A stretch of DNA of 64,000 nt from Euonymus europaeus (Eukaryota; Streptophyta; Magnoliopsida; Celastrales; Celastraceae), in assembly GCA_963580455.1 (NCBI GenBank), contig OY756967.1:10810501-10874500 (forward strand), written 5' to 3'. Below the pieces are notes generated by a model. It made no database searches, was not told the origin of the DNA, and saw only the letters and a program-made list of their open reading frames with translations. Each line of letters begins with the position of its first letter. Within the stretch, counting starts at the first letter, position 1. Both the position numbers and the translations under genes were made by a program. This document shows positions 52,801 through 63,460 of the stretch, piece after piece.

Positions 52801-54646
52801 ATTTGTCATAGAAAGTTGGTCTTTTGCCATCGAAATCATCTTGGAAGCATATACTCATAAAATTTGACATAGATGAACATTAAAAAGTGTACACCGAGGA
52901 ACTTTGATAGTCCGAAGTTGCTCAACTCTCTCTATTGGGGAGCTTTTGAATGTTTTGTCCATTTGTCATAGAAATTTGGTCTTTTGCCATCGGAATATTC
53001 TTGGAATCTTATACTCATAAAATTTGACATAGATGAACATTAAAAAGTATACACCGAGCAACATTGATAGTCCGAAGTTGCTCAACTCTCTCTATGGAAG
53101 AGCTTTTAACGGTTTTGTCCATTTGTCATAGAAAGTTAATGTTTTGCAATCGAAATAATCTTTGAAGCTTATACTCGTAAAATTTGACTTAGTAGAACAA
53201 TATAAAGTGTACACCGAGCAACTTTGATTCTCCGAAGTTGCTCAACTCTCTCTATGGAGGAGCTTTTAACGGTTTTGTCCATTTGTCATAGAAAGTTGCT
53301 CTTGTGGCATCGAAATAATCTTAGAAGCTTATACTCATAAAATTTGACATAGAAGAACAATAAAACGTGCACACCGAGCATCTTTGATGGTCCGAAATTG
53401 GTCAATTCTCTCTATGAAGGAGCTTTTAACAGTTTTCTCCATTTGTCATACAAACTTGGGATTTTGGCATCGAAATAATCTAGGAAGCTAATAGTCATAA
53501 AATTTGACATAGAAGAATAATAAAAGGTGTACACCGAGCAACATTGATGTTCTGAAGTTGCTCAACTCTCTCTATGGAGGGGCTTTTGAATGTTTTGTCC
53601 ATTTGTCATAGAAAGTTGGTCTTTTGCCATCGAAATAATCTTGGAAGTTTATACTCATAAAATTTGACATAGAAGAACATTAAAAAGTGTACACCGGGCA
53701 ACTTTGATAGTCCGAAGTTGCTCCAATCTCTCTATGAAGGAGTTTTTAACGGTTTTGTCCATTTGTTATAGAAAGTTCATGTTTTTTCATCAAAATAATC
53801 TAAGAAGCTTATACTCGTAAAATTTGACATAGAAGAACATTAAAAGGTGTATACCGAGCAGCTTTGATGGTCCGACGTTGCTCAACTCTCTCTATGGAGG
53901 AGCTTTTAACAGTTTAGTCCATTTGTCATAGAAAGTTGGTGTTTTTGCATCGAAATAATCTTGGAAGTTCATTTTCAGAAAATTTAACATAGAAGAACAA
54001 TAAAAAGTGTACACCGAGCAACTTTGATTTTCCGAAGTTGCTCAACTCTCTCTATGGAGGAGCTTTTAACGGTTTTGTCCATTTGTCATAGAAAGTTGTT
54101 GTTTTGGCATCGAAATAATCTTGGCAGCTTATACTCATAAAATTAGACATAGAAGAACAATAAAATGTGTACACCGAGCATCTTTGTTGGTCCGAAATCA
54201 GTCAACTCTCTCTGTGAAGGAAATTTTATCAGTTTTCTCAATTTGTCATAGAAACTTGGGATTTTTGCATCGAAATAATCTAGGAAGCTTATACTCATAA
54301 AATTTGACATAGAAGAACAATAAAAAGTCTACACCGAGCAACTTTGATTGTCCGAAGTTGCTCAACTCTCTCTATGGAGGAGCTTTTAACGGTTTTGTCC
54401 ATTTGTCATAGAAAGTTGCTCTTTTGGCATCGAAATAATCTTGGAAGCTTATACTCATAAAATTTGACATAGAAGAACATTAAAAAGTTTACATCGGCCA
54501 ACTTTGATAGTCCGAAGTTGCTCAACTCTCTCTATGGAGGAGCTTTTAACGGTTTTGTCCATTTGTCATAGAAAGTTTGTGTTTTTTCATCGAAATAATC
54601 TACAAAGATTATACTCGTAAAATTTGACATAGAAGAACATTAAACG
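49846..54646 (+). repeat. 4801-bp tandem duplication, copy 2
   Basis: The second copy of the 30-monomer unit starts in the tract shared by both parents at the junction (GTGTACACCGAGCAACTT, 49846-49863). After 54664 the sequence continues as CGATGGTCCGACG, the continuation that copy 1 lost at the junction. Confidence 0.92.
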
Positions 54647-55244
54647 GTGTACACCGAGCAACTTCGATGGTCCGACGTTGCTCAACTCTCTCTATGGAGG
54701 AGCTTTTAACGGTTTTGTCCATTTGTCATAGAAAGTTAGTGTTTTTGCATCGAAATAATCTTGGAAGCTCATTTTCGTAAAATTTAACATAGAAGAACAA
54801 TAAAAATTGTACACCGAGCAACTTTGATTGTCCGAAGTTGCTCAACTCTCTCTATGGAGAAGCTTTTAACGGTTTTGTCCATTTGTCATAGAAAGTTGCT
54901 GTTTTGGCATCGAAATAATCTTGGAAGCTTATACTCATAAAATTTGACATAGAAGAACAATAAAACGTGTACACCGAGCATCCTTCATGGTCCGAAATGG
55001 GTCAACTCTCTCTATGAAGGAGCTTTTAACTGTTTTATCAATTTGTCATAGAAACTTGGGATTTTGGCATCGAAATAATCTAGGAAGCTTATACTCATAA
55101 AATTTGACATAGAAGAACAATAAAAAGTGTCAACCGAGCAACTTTGATGTTTCGAAGTTGCTTAACTCTCTCTATGGAGGAGCTTTTGAAGGTTTTGTCC
55201 ATTTGTCATAGAAAGTTGTTGTTTTGTCATCGAAATAATCTTGG

Positions 55245-55306
55245 AAGCTTATACTCATAAAATTTGACATAGAAGAACAATAAAACGTGTACACCGAGCA
55301 TCTTTG
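55245..55306 (+). repeat. 5' part of the satellite monomer split by the LTR
   Basis: The first 62 bp of an f-type monomer run from AAGCTT up to the insertion point. The remaining 98 bp lie at 57558-57655, where the next AAGCTT begins at 57656. The sum is 160 bp, so insertion caused no loss of satellite sequence. Confidence 0.93.
55302..55306. repeat. Target site duplication, left copy (CTTTG)
   Basis: CTTTG directly precedes the TGTTGG end of the LTR and is repeated directly after the CCAGCA end at 57553-57557. The satellite monomer normally has a single CTTTG here (GAGCATCTTTGATGG), so the second copy was made by insertion. Confidence 0.93.
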
Positions 55307-55590
55307 TGTTGGTTGCTGAAATTAATTTTAGAACATGCGGAAGCGTCTTATGGATCGTTCTTAGCATAGGTACAAATCAAAAATTTAATCGGAAGCCAAT
55401 CAACCCTAGATTGTTACTCGCCTATCAAGTGTTATCCTAGATCCAATTAATTTTGTAATTAATCCTAGCATGCTTCTAGTATTAATTTCATACAAAATAA
55501 TTCTTAGATCTAAACATACAATCATGGCATGAAGAAGGTTAGAAGAAGAATACCAACCTCTTTACTATCGAGATCCAACGTGCTATCCGT

Positions 55591-55658
55591 CTTGATCACG
55601 AACACACGAACGGATCTTGAACACTCCCTTTGTTTGATCACACCTCTTGATCACGAAC
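55591..55658. repeat. Short direct repeat in LTR U5
   Basis: CTTGATCACGAAC occurs at 55591-55603 and again at 55646-55658. It lies in the part predicted to be U5. No function is apparent. Confidence 0.7.
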
Positions 55659-55813
55659 CACCAATTTAGAAAACAAGAATCACCAAGAATAGCCTATGTT
55701 GTTTCCTAGGTATTCTCTTTAATCTCCTTGCGAAAAAGCAAAGCAAAAAACCCAATTGGTAGTGAACCAAAAGAATCTCACACGGCTACCTCTCTAGGAA
55801 CACTCGGCTCCTT

Positions 55814-55819
55814 TTTATT
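55814..55819 (-). terminator. Candidate polyadenylation signal of the LTR
   Basis: The minus strand reads AATAAA, in the context CCAATAAAAAGGAGCC. It lies downstream of the TATA tract, as expected for the end of R. A second AATAAA on the minus strand lies at 55871-55876. Confidence 0.4.
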
Positions 55820-56003
55820 GGAAAAATAACTTGGTTGTTTTCTTATGAATGAATCACACGGCCAGCCCTTTTTATTTTATAAAACAAAACCTTTTCATTG
55901 TGTTAAAAAAGTCTCCTTTTAGGTTTTGTTTTCCTAATCCAAATGGAACTAGGAAAAAATAAAACGGTGGCCATCGTTATCCATTCATAGAAAAATTGTT
56001 GTG

Positions 56004-56018
56004 TTTATATATATATAA
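56004..56018 (-). promoter_or_regulatory. Candidate TATA box of the LTR
   Basis: On the minus strand this reads TTATATATATATAAA, about 1.54 kb from the LTR 5' end and about 190 bp upstream of an AATAAA. That spacing fits a U3 promoter followed by a short R region. A second, weaker candidate is the CTATATAT on the minus strand near 56490. Confidence 0.5.
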
Positions 56019-56819
56019 CAAATCATTATTTGAGTTGACTTCTAATCCCAATTGGATTCAAAGCCAAAACAAATATGGAATACTTTTAACAAGCATAATC
56101 GGAGCCCAAATTATCCACAATGGGCCGGCCATATATTGCTATGCAATAACATGGTTTAAGCCTAGCTTGGCCCAATATTTCAAGAATTCAAGGCTCAAAT
56201 TTGTTTTGTTCCTTGGTCCATTCTTGACTTTAATTTGTTTTTGATTATGTAAAATATTTATTTTACAATCTAAATCAAAACTCCGAGATTTGTTATTTTT
56301 ACATAAATACACTTACAAGAATTTTGTATATCTTAACAAAAACAATTTTATCTTAGGGTTATCTTTGGAAAACCAAAACCCAATAAAATTGTATCTATTT
56401 GTTATACAAATTACATTCTTGTAACTTTTCCAACAACCGTTGTGATATGGTAAATTTTGCCGATCTTCCTTAAATAGGACAAGAGAATATATAGAGCTAC
56501 CAAGGGGACTCCGCAGGACATACATATTGTGGCTCCCGAAATATTATTCTTTACCGTCAAACTCTATGACTAGGAATAATATAACAATCCAATGTTCGTC
56601 TGACACTACCTGAACTTTGGATGCACTCCCCAATATGTACGATTCTTACATCGAGGCTTTTCCATAATTAGAAACCTATCCCTGACCTATGGGAAGTGTA
56701 CTTGCATATCCTCCATGCAACACCCGGTAAGATGGAGTGAATTTATTCATACTATCAAACACTCCAAAATCCGTATTTTCTCTGAGCTCCAGATTCCTTT
56801 ATATCTATCCTCTAAGCGT

Positions 56820-56847
56820 ATTAAATTGACCCGTCGATCAATTTAAT
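56820..56847. repeat. Inverted repeat inside LTR U3
   Basis: The arms ATTAAATTGA (56820-56829) and TCAATTTAAT (56838-56847) are perfectly complementary around an 8-bp centre. A further outer pair, AAGCG (56814-56818) and CGCTT (56854-56858), extends the dyad imperfectly. Confidence 0.7.
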
Positions 56848-57552
56848 TCACAACGCTTGATTCGTTAGAATCACTATGCATAGTTTTTTAGATAGATTAA
56901 TTTGAACCTCTCAGATGGGTGCTTACACTTTCATAACTGAAAGTACATGAATGACTATTTTGTAGGTATGCGCTTATACCCTAGTGGCATACATCCAAAT
57001 CATCAAGATTTTGACAATAGTGCGTGTCTCACTTATTGATGAATCAAAATGCACACGCTATAAGTATAAACGTATTGACCTACTCAAGCTTGAGATATAC
57101 CGTACTCCCATAGCTATAGGATGAACAACTCTTTGATAGCACGTTTCTAGTTGTTCATTCCTATGTAAGTCCGTCAATGTATATGTCCACATACACACTA
57201 GTGCACCAATCCGAGAATCCTCTCAAACGGTCAAGACAAACCATTCCCCTAATTGGAGATGTCCATGCACTATACAACCTATATCAACAAAGTGCCTAAC
57301 TTTGTTAATCTGGTTGTGACTAATGATTTAGAATGTAATAATGAATCTTGTGTCAATCTATACTCACACTATAAGTGTATCTGAGTATCCAAGATTCACA
57401 TATCTAACATCCTTAGACCTTGTTAGAACATTCACATATAAATGAAATATTTAAAATAAAACATTTAAAACACAAATGCAATCATAAAATGTTTATTCTT
57501 GAATTTCAGAATTGTCTTTACATGGTATGTTTTTTAGGACATCATCCCAGCA

Positions 57553-57557
57553 CTTTG
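57553..57557. repeat. Target site duplication, right copy (CTTTG)
   Basis: This is the second copy of the 5-bp duplication flanking the LTR. It is followed at once by ATGGTCCGAAATTGG, the normal continuation of an f-type monomer. Confidence 0.93.
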
Positions 57558-57655
57558 ATGGTCCGAAATTGGTCAACTCTCTCTATGAAGGAGCTTTTAA
57601 CAGTTTTCTCCATTTGTCATAGAAACTTGGGATTTTGGCATCGAAATAATCTAGG
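57558..57655 (+). repeat. 3' part of the satellite monomer split by the LTR
   Basis: The f-type markers AAATTGGTC, TATGAAGGAGC, CTTGGGATTTTGG and CTAGG are all present. This completes the monomer begun at 55245. Confidence 0.92.
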
Positions 57656-59783
57656 AAGCTTATACTCATGAAATTTGATATAGAAGAACAATAAAAGTGT
57701 ACACCGAGCAACTTTGATTGTCCGAAGTTGCTCAACTCTCTCTATGGAGGGAGCTTTTGAAGGTTTTGTCCATTTGTCATAGAAAGTTGTTGTTTTAGCA
57801 TCGAAATAATCTTGGAAGCTTATACTCATAAAATTTGACATAGAAGAACAATAAAACGTGTACACCGAGCAACTTTGATGTTCCGAAGTTGCTCAACTCT
57901 CTCTATGAAGGAGCTTTTGAATGTTTTGTCCATTTGTCATAGAAATTTGGTCTTTTGCCATCGAAATAATCTTGGAAGCTTATACTCATAAAATTTGACA
58001 TAGGAGAACAATAAAAAGTGTACACCGAGCAACTTTGAAGTTCCGAAGTTGCTCAACTCTCTCTATGGAGGAGCTTTTGAATGTTTTGTCCATTTGTCAT
58101 AGAAAGTTGGTCTTTTGCCATCGAAATAATCTTGGAAGCTTATACTCATAAAATTGACATAGATGAACATTAAAAAGTGTACACCGAGCAACTTTGATAG
58201 TCCGAAGTTGCTCAACTCTCTCTATGGAGGAGCTTTTAACGGTTTTGTCCATTTGTCATAGAAAGTTTGTGTTTCGCATCGAAATAATCCTGGAAGCTCA
58301 TACTCATAAAATTCGACATAGAAGAACAATAAAACGTGCACACCGAGCAACTTCGATGGTCCGACGTTGCTCAACTCTCTCTATGGAGGAGCTTTTAACG
58401 GTTTTGTCCATTTGTCATAGAAAGTTTGTGTTTTTGCATCGAAATAATCTTGGAAGCTCATTTTCGTAAAATTTAACATAGAAGAACAATAAAAATTGTA
58501 CACCGAGCAACTTTGATTGTCCGAAGTTGCTCAACTCTCTCTATGGAGGAGCTTTTAACGGTTTTGTCCATTTGTCATAGAAAGTTGTTGTTTTGGCATC
58601 GAAATAATCCTGGAAGCTTATACTCATAAAATTTGACATAGAAGAACAATAAAACGTGTACACCGAGCATCTTTCATGGTCCGAAATGGGTCAACTCTCT
58701 CTATGAAGGAGCTTTTAACTGTTTTATCAATTTGTCGTAGAAACTTGGGATTTTGGCATCGAAATAATCTAGGAAGCTTATACTCATAAAATTTGACATA
58801 GAAGAACAATAAAAAGTGTCAACCGAGCAACTTTGATGTTTCGAAGTTGCTTAACTCTCTCAATGGAGGAGCTTTTGAAGGTTTTGTCCATTTATCATAG
58901 AAAGTTGTTGTTTTGGCATCGAAATAATCTTGGAAGCTTATACTCATAAAATTTGACATAGAAAAACAATAAAACATGTACACCGAGCATCTTTGATGGT
59001 CCGAAATTGGTCAACTCTCTCTATGAAGGAGCTTTTAACAGTTTTCTCCATTTGTCATAGAAACTTGGGATTTTGGCATCGAAATAATCTAGGAAGCTTA
59101 TACTCATAAAATTTGACATAGAAGAACAATAAAAAGTGTACACCGAGCAACTTTGATGTTCCGTAGTTGCTCAACTCTCTCTATGGAGGAGCTTTTGAAT
59201 GTTTTGTCCATTTGTCATAGAAAGTTGGTCTTTTGCCATCGAAATAATCTTGGAAGCTTATACTCATAAAATTGACATAGATGAACATTAAAAAGTGTAC
59301 ACCGAGCAACTTTGATAGTCCGAAGTTGCTCAACTCTCTCTATGGAGGAGCTTTTGAATGTTTTGTCCATTTGCCATAGAAATTTGGTCTTTTGCCATCG
59401 AAATAATCTTGGAAGCTTATACTCATAAAATTTGACATAGGAGAACAATAAAAAGTGTACACCGAGCAACTTTGATGTTCCGAAGTTGCTCAACTCTCTC
59501 TATGGAGGAGCTTTTGAATGTTTTGTCCATTTGTCATAGAAAGTTGGTCTTTTGCCATCGAAATAATCTTGGAAGCTTATACTCATAAAATTTGACATAG
59601 ATGAACATTAAAAAGTGTACACCGTGCAACTTTGATAGTCCGAAGTTGCTCAACTCTCTCTATGGAGGAGCTTTTAACGGTTTTGTCCATTTGTCATAGA
59701 AAGTTTTTGTTTTCGCATCGAAATAATCCTGGAAGCTCATACTCATAAAATTCGACATAGAAGAACAATAAAACGTGCACACC

Positions 59784-59811
59784 GAGCAACTTCGATGGTC
59801 CGACGTTGCTC
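59784..59811. repeat. Variant dyad with changes in both arms
   Basis: The arms GAGCAACTTCG and CGACGTTGCTC surround the loop ATGGTC, giving 10 of 11 pairs. Compared with the common type, one change restores a pair and one breaks a pair. The same variant lies at 7347-7374 and near 54656. Confidence 0.85.
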
Positions 59812-59869
59812 AACTCTCTCTATGGAGGAGCTTTTAACGGTTTTGTCCATTTGTCATAGAAAGTTGGTG

Positions 59870-60750
59870 TTTGTGCATCGAAATAATCTTGGAAGCTCAT
59901 TTTCGTAAAATTTAACATAGAAGAACAATAAAAATTGTACACCGAGCAACTTTGATTGTCCGAAGTTGCTCAACTCTCTCTATGGAGGAGCTTTTAACGG
60001 GTTTGTCAATTTGTCATAGAAAGTTGCTGTTTTGGCATCGAAATAATCTTGGAAGCTTATACTCATAAAATTTGACATAGAAGAACAATAAAACGTGTAC
60101 ACCGAGCATCTTTGATGTTCCAAAATGGGTCAACTCTCTCTATGAAGGAGCTTTTAACTGTTTTCTCCATTTGCATAGAAACTTGGGATTTTGGCATCGA
60201 AATAATCTAGGAAGCTTATACTCATAAAATTTGACATAGAAGAACAATAAAAAGTGTCAACCGAGCAACTTTGATGTTCTGAAGTTGCTCAACTCTCTCT
60301 ATAGAGGAACTTTTGAAGGTTTTGTCCATTTATCATAGAAAGTTGTTGTTTTGGCATCGAAATAACCTTGGAAGCTTATACTCATAAAATTTGATATAGA
60401 AAAACAATAAAACGTGTACACCGAGCATCTTTGACGGTCCGAAATTGGTAAACTCTCTCTATGAAGGTGCTTTTAACAGTTTTCTCCATTTGTCATAGAA
60501 ACTTGGGATTTTGGCATCGAAATAATCTAGGAAGCTTATACTCATGAAATTTGACATAGAAGAACAATAAAAAGTGTACACCGAGCAACATTGATGTTCC
60601 GAAGTTGCTCAACTCTCTCTATGGAAGAGCTTTTGAATGTTTTTCCATTTGTCATAGAAAGTTGGTCTTTTGCCATCGAAATAATCTTGGAAGCTTATAC
60701 TCATAAAATTTGACATAGAAGAACATTAAAAAGTGTACACCGAGCAACTT
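59870..60750 (+). repeat. Block repeated at about 61950-62830
   Basis: The offset is about 2078-2080 bp (13 monomers). Shared markers are AATAACCTTGGAAGC (AAGCTT at 60372 and 62450), ATTGGTAAACTC, and GAATGTTTTTCC/CAATGTTTTTCC. Confidence 0.78.
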
Positions 60751-62629
60751 TGTTGTTCCGAAGTTGCCCAACTCTCTCTATGGAGGAGCTTTTGAATGTT
60801 TTTCCATTTGTCATAGAAAGTTGGTCTTTTGCCGTCGAAATAATCTTGGAAGCTTATACTCATAAAATTTGACATAGAAGAACAATAAAACGTGTACACC
60901 GAGCATCTTTGATGTTCCGAAATGGGTCAACTCTCTCTATGAAGAAGCTTTTAACTGTTTTCTCCATTTGTCATAGAAACTTGGGATTTTTGCTTCGAAA
61001 TAATCTAGGAAGCGTATACTCATAAAATTTGACATAGAAGAACAATAAAAAGTGTCAACCGAGCAACTTTGATGTTCTGAAGTTGCTCAACTCTCTCTAT
61101 GGAGGAGCTTTTGAAGGTTTTGTCCATTTATCATAGAAAGTTGTTGTTTTGGCATCGAAATAATCTTGGAAGCTTATACTCATAAAATTTGACATAGAAA
61201 AACAATAAAACGTGTACACCGAGCATCTTTGATGGTCCGAAATTGGTCAACTCTCTCTATGAAGGAGCTTTTAACAGTTTTCTCCATTTGTCATAGAAAC
61301 TTGGGATTTTGGCATCGAAATAATCTAGGAAGCTTATACTCATGAAATTTGATATAGAAGAACAATAAAAAGTGTACACCGAGCAACTTTGATTGTCCGA
61401 AGTTGCTCAACTCTCACTATGGAGGGAGCTTTTGAAGGTTTTGTCCATTTGTCATAGAAAGTTGTTGTTTTGGCATCGAAATAATCTTGGAAACTTATAC
61501 TCATAAAATTTGACATAGAAGAACAATAAAACGTATACACCGAGCAACTTTGATGTTCCGAAGTTGCTCAACTCTCTCTATGGAGGAGCTTTTGAATGTT
61601 TTGTCCATTTTTCATAGAAAGTTGGTCTTTTGCCATCGAAATAATCTTGGAAGCTTATACTCATAAAATTTGACATAGATGAACATTAAAAAGTGTACAC
61701 CGAGCAACTTTGATAGTCCGAAGTTGCTCAACTCTCTCTATGGAGGAGCTTTTAACGGTTTTGTCCATTTGTCATAGAAAGTTTGTGTTTTCGCATCGAA
61801 ATAATCCTGGAAGCTCATACTCATAAAATTCGACATAGAAGAACAATAAAACGTGCACACCAAGCATCTTTGATAGTCTGAAGTTGCTCAACTCTCTCTA
61901 TGGAGGAGCTTTTAACTGTTTTGTCAATTTTTCATAGAAAGTTGGTGTTTTTGCTTCGAAATAATCTTGGAAGCTCATTTTCGTAAAATTTAACATAGAA
62001 GAACAATAAAAATTGTACAGCGAGCAACTTTGATTGTCCGAAGTTGCTCAACTCTCTCTATGGAGGAGCTTTAAACGGGTTTGTCGATTTGTCATAGAAA
62101 GTTGCTGTTTTGGCATCGAAATAATCTTGGAAGCTTATACTCATAAAATTTGACATAGAAGAACAATAAAACGTGTACACCGAGCATCTTTGATGTTCCG
62201 AAATGGGTCAACTCTCTCTATGAAGGAGCTTTTAACTGTTTTCTCCATTTGTCATAGAAACTTGGGATTTTGGCATCGAAATAATCTAGGAAGCCTATAC
62301 TCATAAAATTTGACATAGAAGAACAATAAAAGTGTCAACCGAGCAACTTTGATGTTCTGAAGTTGCTCAACTCTCTCTATGGAGGAACTTTTGAAGGTTT
62401 TGTCCATTTATCATAGAAAGTTGTTGTTTTGGCATCGAAATAACCTTGGAAGCTTATACTCATAAAATTTGACATAGAAAAACAATAAAACGTGTACACC
62501 GAGCATCTTTGATGGTCCGAAATTGGTAAACTCTCTCTATGAAGGAGCTTTTAACAGTTTTCTCCATTTGTCATAGAAACTTGGGATTTTGGCATCGAAA
62601 TAATCTACGAAGCTTATACTCATGAAATT

Positions 62630-63250
62630 TGACATAGAAGAACAGTAAAAAGTGTACACCGAGCAACATTGATGTTCCGAAGTTGCTCAACTCTCTCTAT
62701 GGAAGAGCTTTTCAATGTTTTTCCATTTGTCATAGAAAGTTGGTCTTTTGCCATCGAAATAATCTTGGAAGCTTATACTCATAAAATTTGACATAGAAGA
62801 ACATTAAAAAGTGTACACCGAGCAACATTGATGTTCCGAAGTTGCTCAACTCTCTCTATGGAAGAGCTTTTCAATGTTTTTCCATTTGTCATAGAAAGTT
62901 GGTCTTTTGCCATCGAAATAATCTTGGAAGCTTATACTCATAAAATTTGACATAGAAGAACATTAAAAAGTGTACACCGAGCAACTTTGTTGTTCCGAAG
63001 TTGCCCAACTCTCTCTATGGAGGAGCCTTTCAAGGTATTGTCCATTTGTCATAGAAAGTTGGTCTTTTGCCATCGAAATAATCTTGGAAGCTTATACTCA
63101 TAAAATTTGAAATAGAAGAACATTAAAAAGTGTACACCGGGCAACTTTGTTGTTCCGAAGTTGCTCAACTCTCTCTATGGAGGAGCTTTTCAATGTATTG
63201 TCCATTTGTCATAGAAAGTTGGTCTTTTGCCATCAAAATAATCTTTGAAG
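62630..63250 (+). repeat. Locally homogenised run of similar monomers
   Basis: Four adjacent monomers share GAACATTAAAAAGTG or a close variant, TTGTTGTTCCG or CATTGATGTTCCG, and GGTCTTTTGCCATC. The first two are almost identical and share TTCAATGTTTTTCC, unlike the mixed order elsewhere. Confidence 0.75.
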
Positions 63251-63460
63251 CTTATACTCATAAAATTTGACATAGATGACCCAATAAAAAAGTGTTATAC
63301 CGAACAACTTTGATAGTCTGCAGTTGGTCAACTCTCTCTATGTAGGAGTTTTTAACAGTTTTCTCCATTTGTCCATAGAAACTTGGGATTTTGGCATCGA
63401 AATAATCTTGGAAGCTTATACTCAGAAAATTTGACATAGAAGAATAAAAAAAAGTGTACA
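63240..63460 (+). repeat. Unusually divergent monomer near the window end
   Basis: It carries several private changes and small insertions: GATGACCCAATAAAAAAGTGTTATACC, TCTGCAGTTGGTC, TATGTAGGAGTTTTTAAC, TGTCCATAGAAAC, and GAATAAAAAAAAGTG in the next unit. It is still clearly the same satellite. Confidence 0.8.

Larger units (their letters stand above)
1..55306 (+). repeat. 160-bp tandem satellite array, left arm
   Basis: About 345 head-to-tail monomers of about 160 bp fill this span. Most begin with a HindIII site (AAGCTT); two types begin AAGCTC instead. Near-invariant blocks in each monomer are CATAGAAGAACAATAAAA, CAACTCTCTCTATG and CCATTTGTCATAGAAA. The variable parts lie around monomer bases 60-70, 90-98 and 130-142 and define types a to i. 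All monomers read in the same direction; I saw no inverted segment. Sample spacing was measured directly: AAGCTY starts at 10651, 10811, 10971, 11131, 11291, 11451 and 11611 are exactly 160 bp apart. G+C counted in one consensus-like monomer is 57 of 160. Such arrays usually form plant centromeric, pericentromeric or subtelomeric heterochromatin; which one applies here is inference. No gene is present in this span. Confidence 0.98.
55307..57552 (-). mobile_element. Solo LTR of a Ty1/Copia-like retrotransposon
   Basis: This 2246-bp segment is unrelated to the satellite. On the minus strand it starts TGCTGG and ends CCAACA, giving the TG...CA ends and short imperfect terminal inverted repeat of an LTR. 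It is flanked by a perfect 5-bp duplication, CTTTG. Removing the segment and one CTTTG copy rebuilds a satellite monomer of exactly 160 bp (62 bp left, 98 bp right). Inside, on the minus strand, are a TATA-like tract and a downstream AATAAA, the expected order for U3-R-U5. There is no primer-binding site beyond the CCAACA end, no polypurine tract beyond the TGCTGG end, no second LTR and no gag-pol frame, so it is a solo LTR and not a full element. Assignment to Ty1/Copia rests on its general style and the 5-bp duplication; the lineage is not determined. Confidence 0.88.

Noticed and set aside
1..55306. CRISPR array
   Set aside because: The repeats are 160 bp, contiguous and diverged, with no unique spacers between short identical repeats, and no cas genes are present.
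55996..56525. Two open frames of 82 and 70 codons inside the LTR
   Set aside because: They lie in predicted U3 of a solo LTR, on opposite strands, with low-complexity composition and no recognisable domain.
55307..57552. Complete LTR retrotransposon or non-autonomous element with two LTRs
   Set aside because: Only one set of TG/CA ends is present, no internal direct repeat of LTR length exists, and no primer-binding site or polypurine tract flanks it.
57420..57671. Open frame crossing the right LTR border into the satellite
   Set aside because: It joins the LTR end to the satellite by chance and has no coding character.
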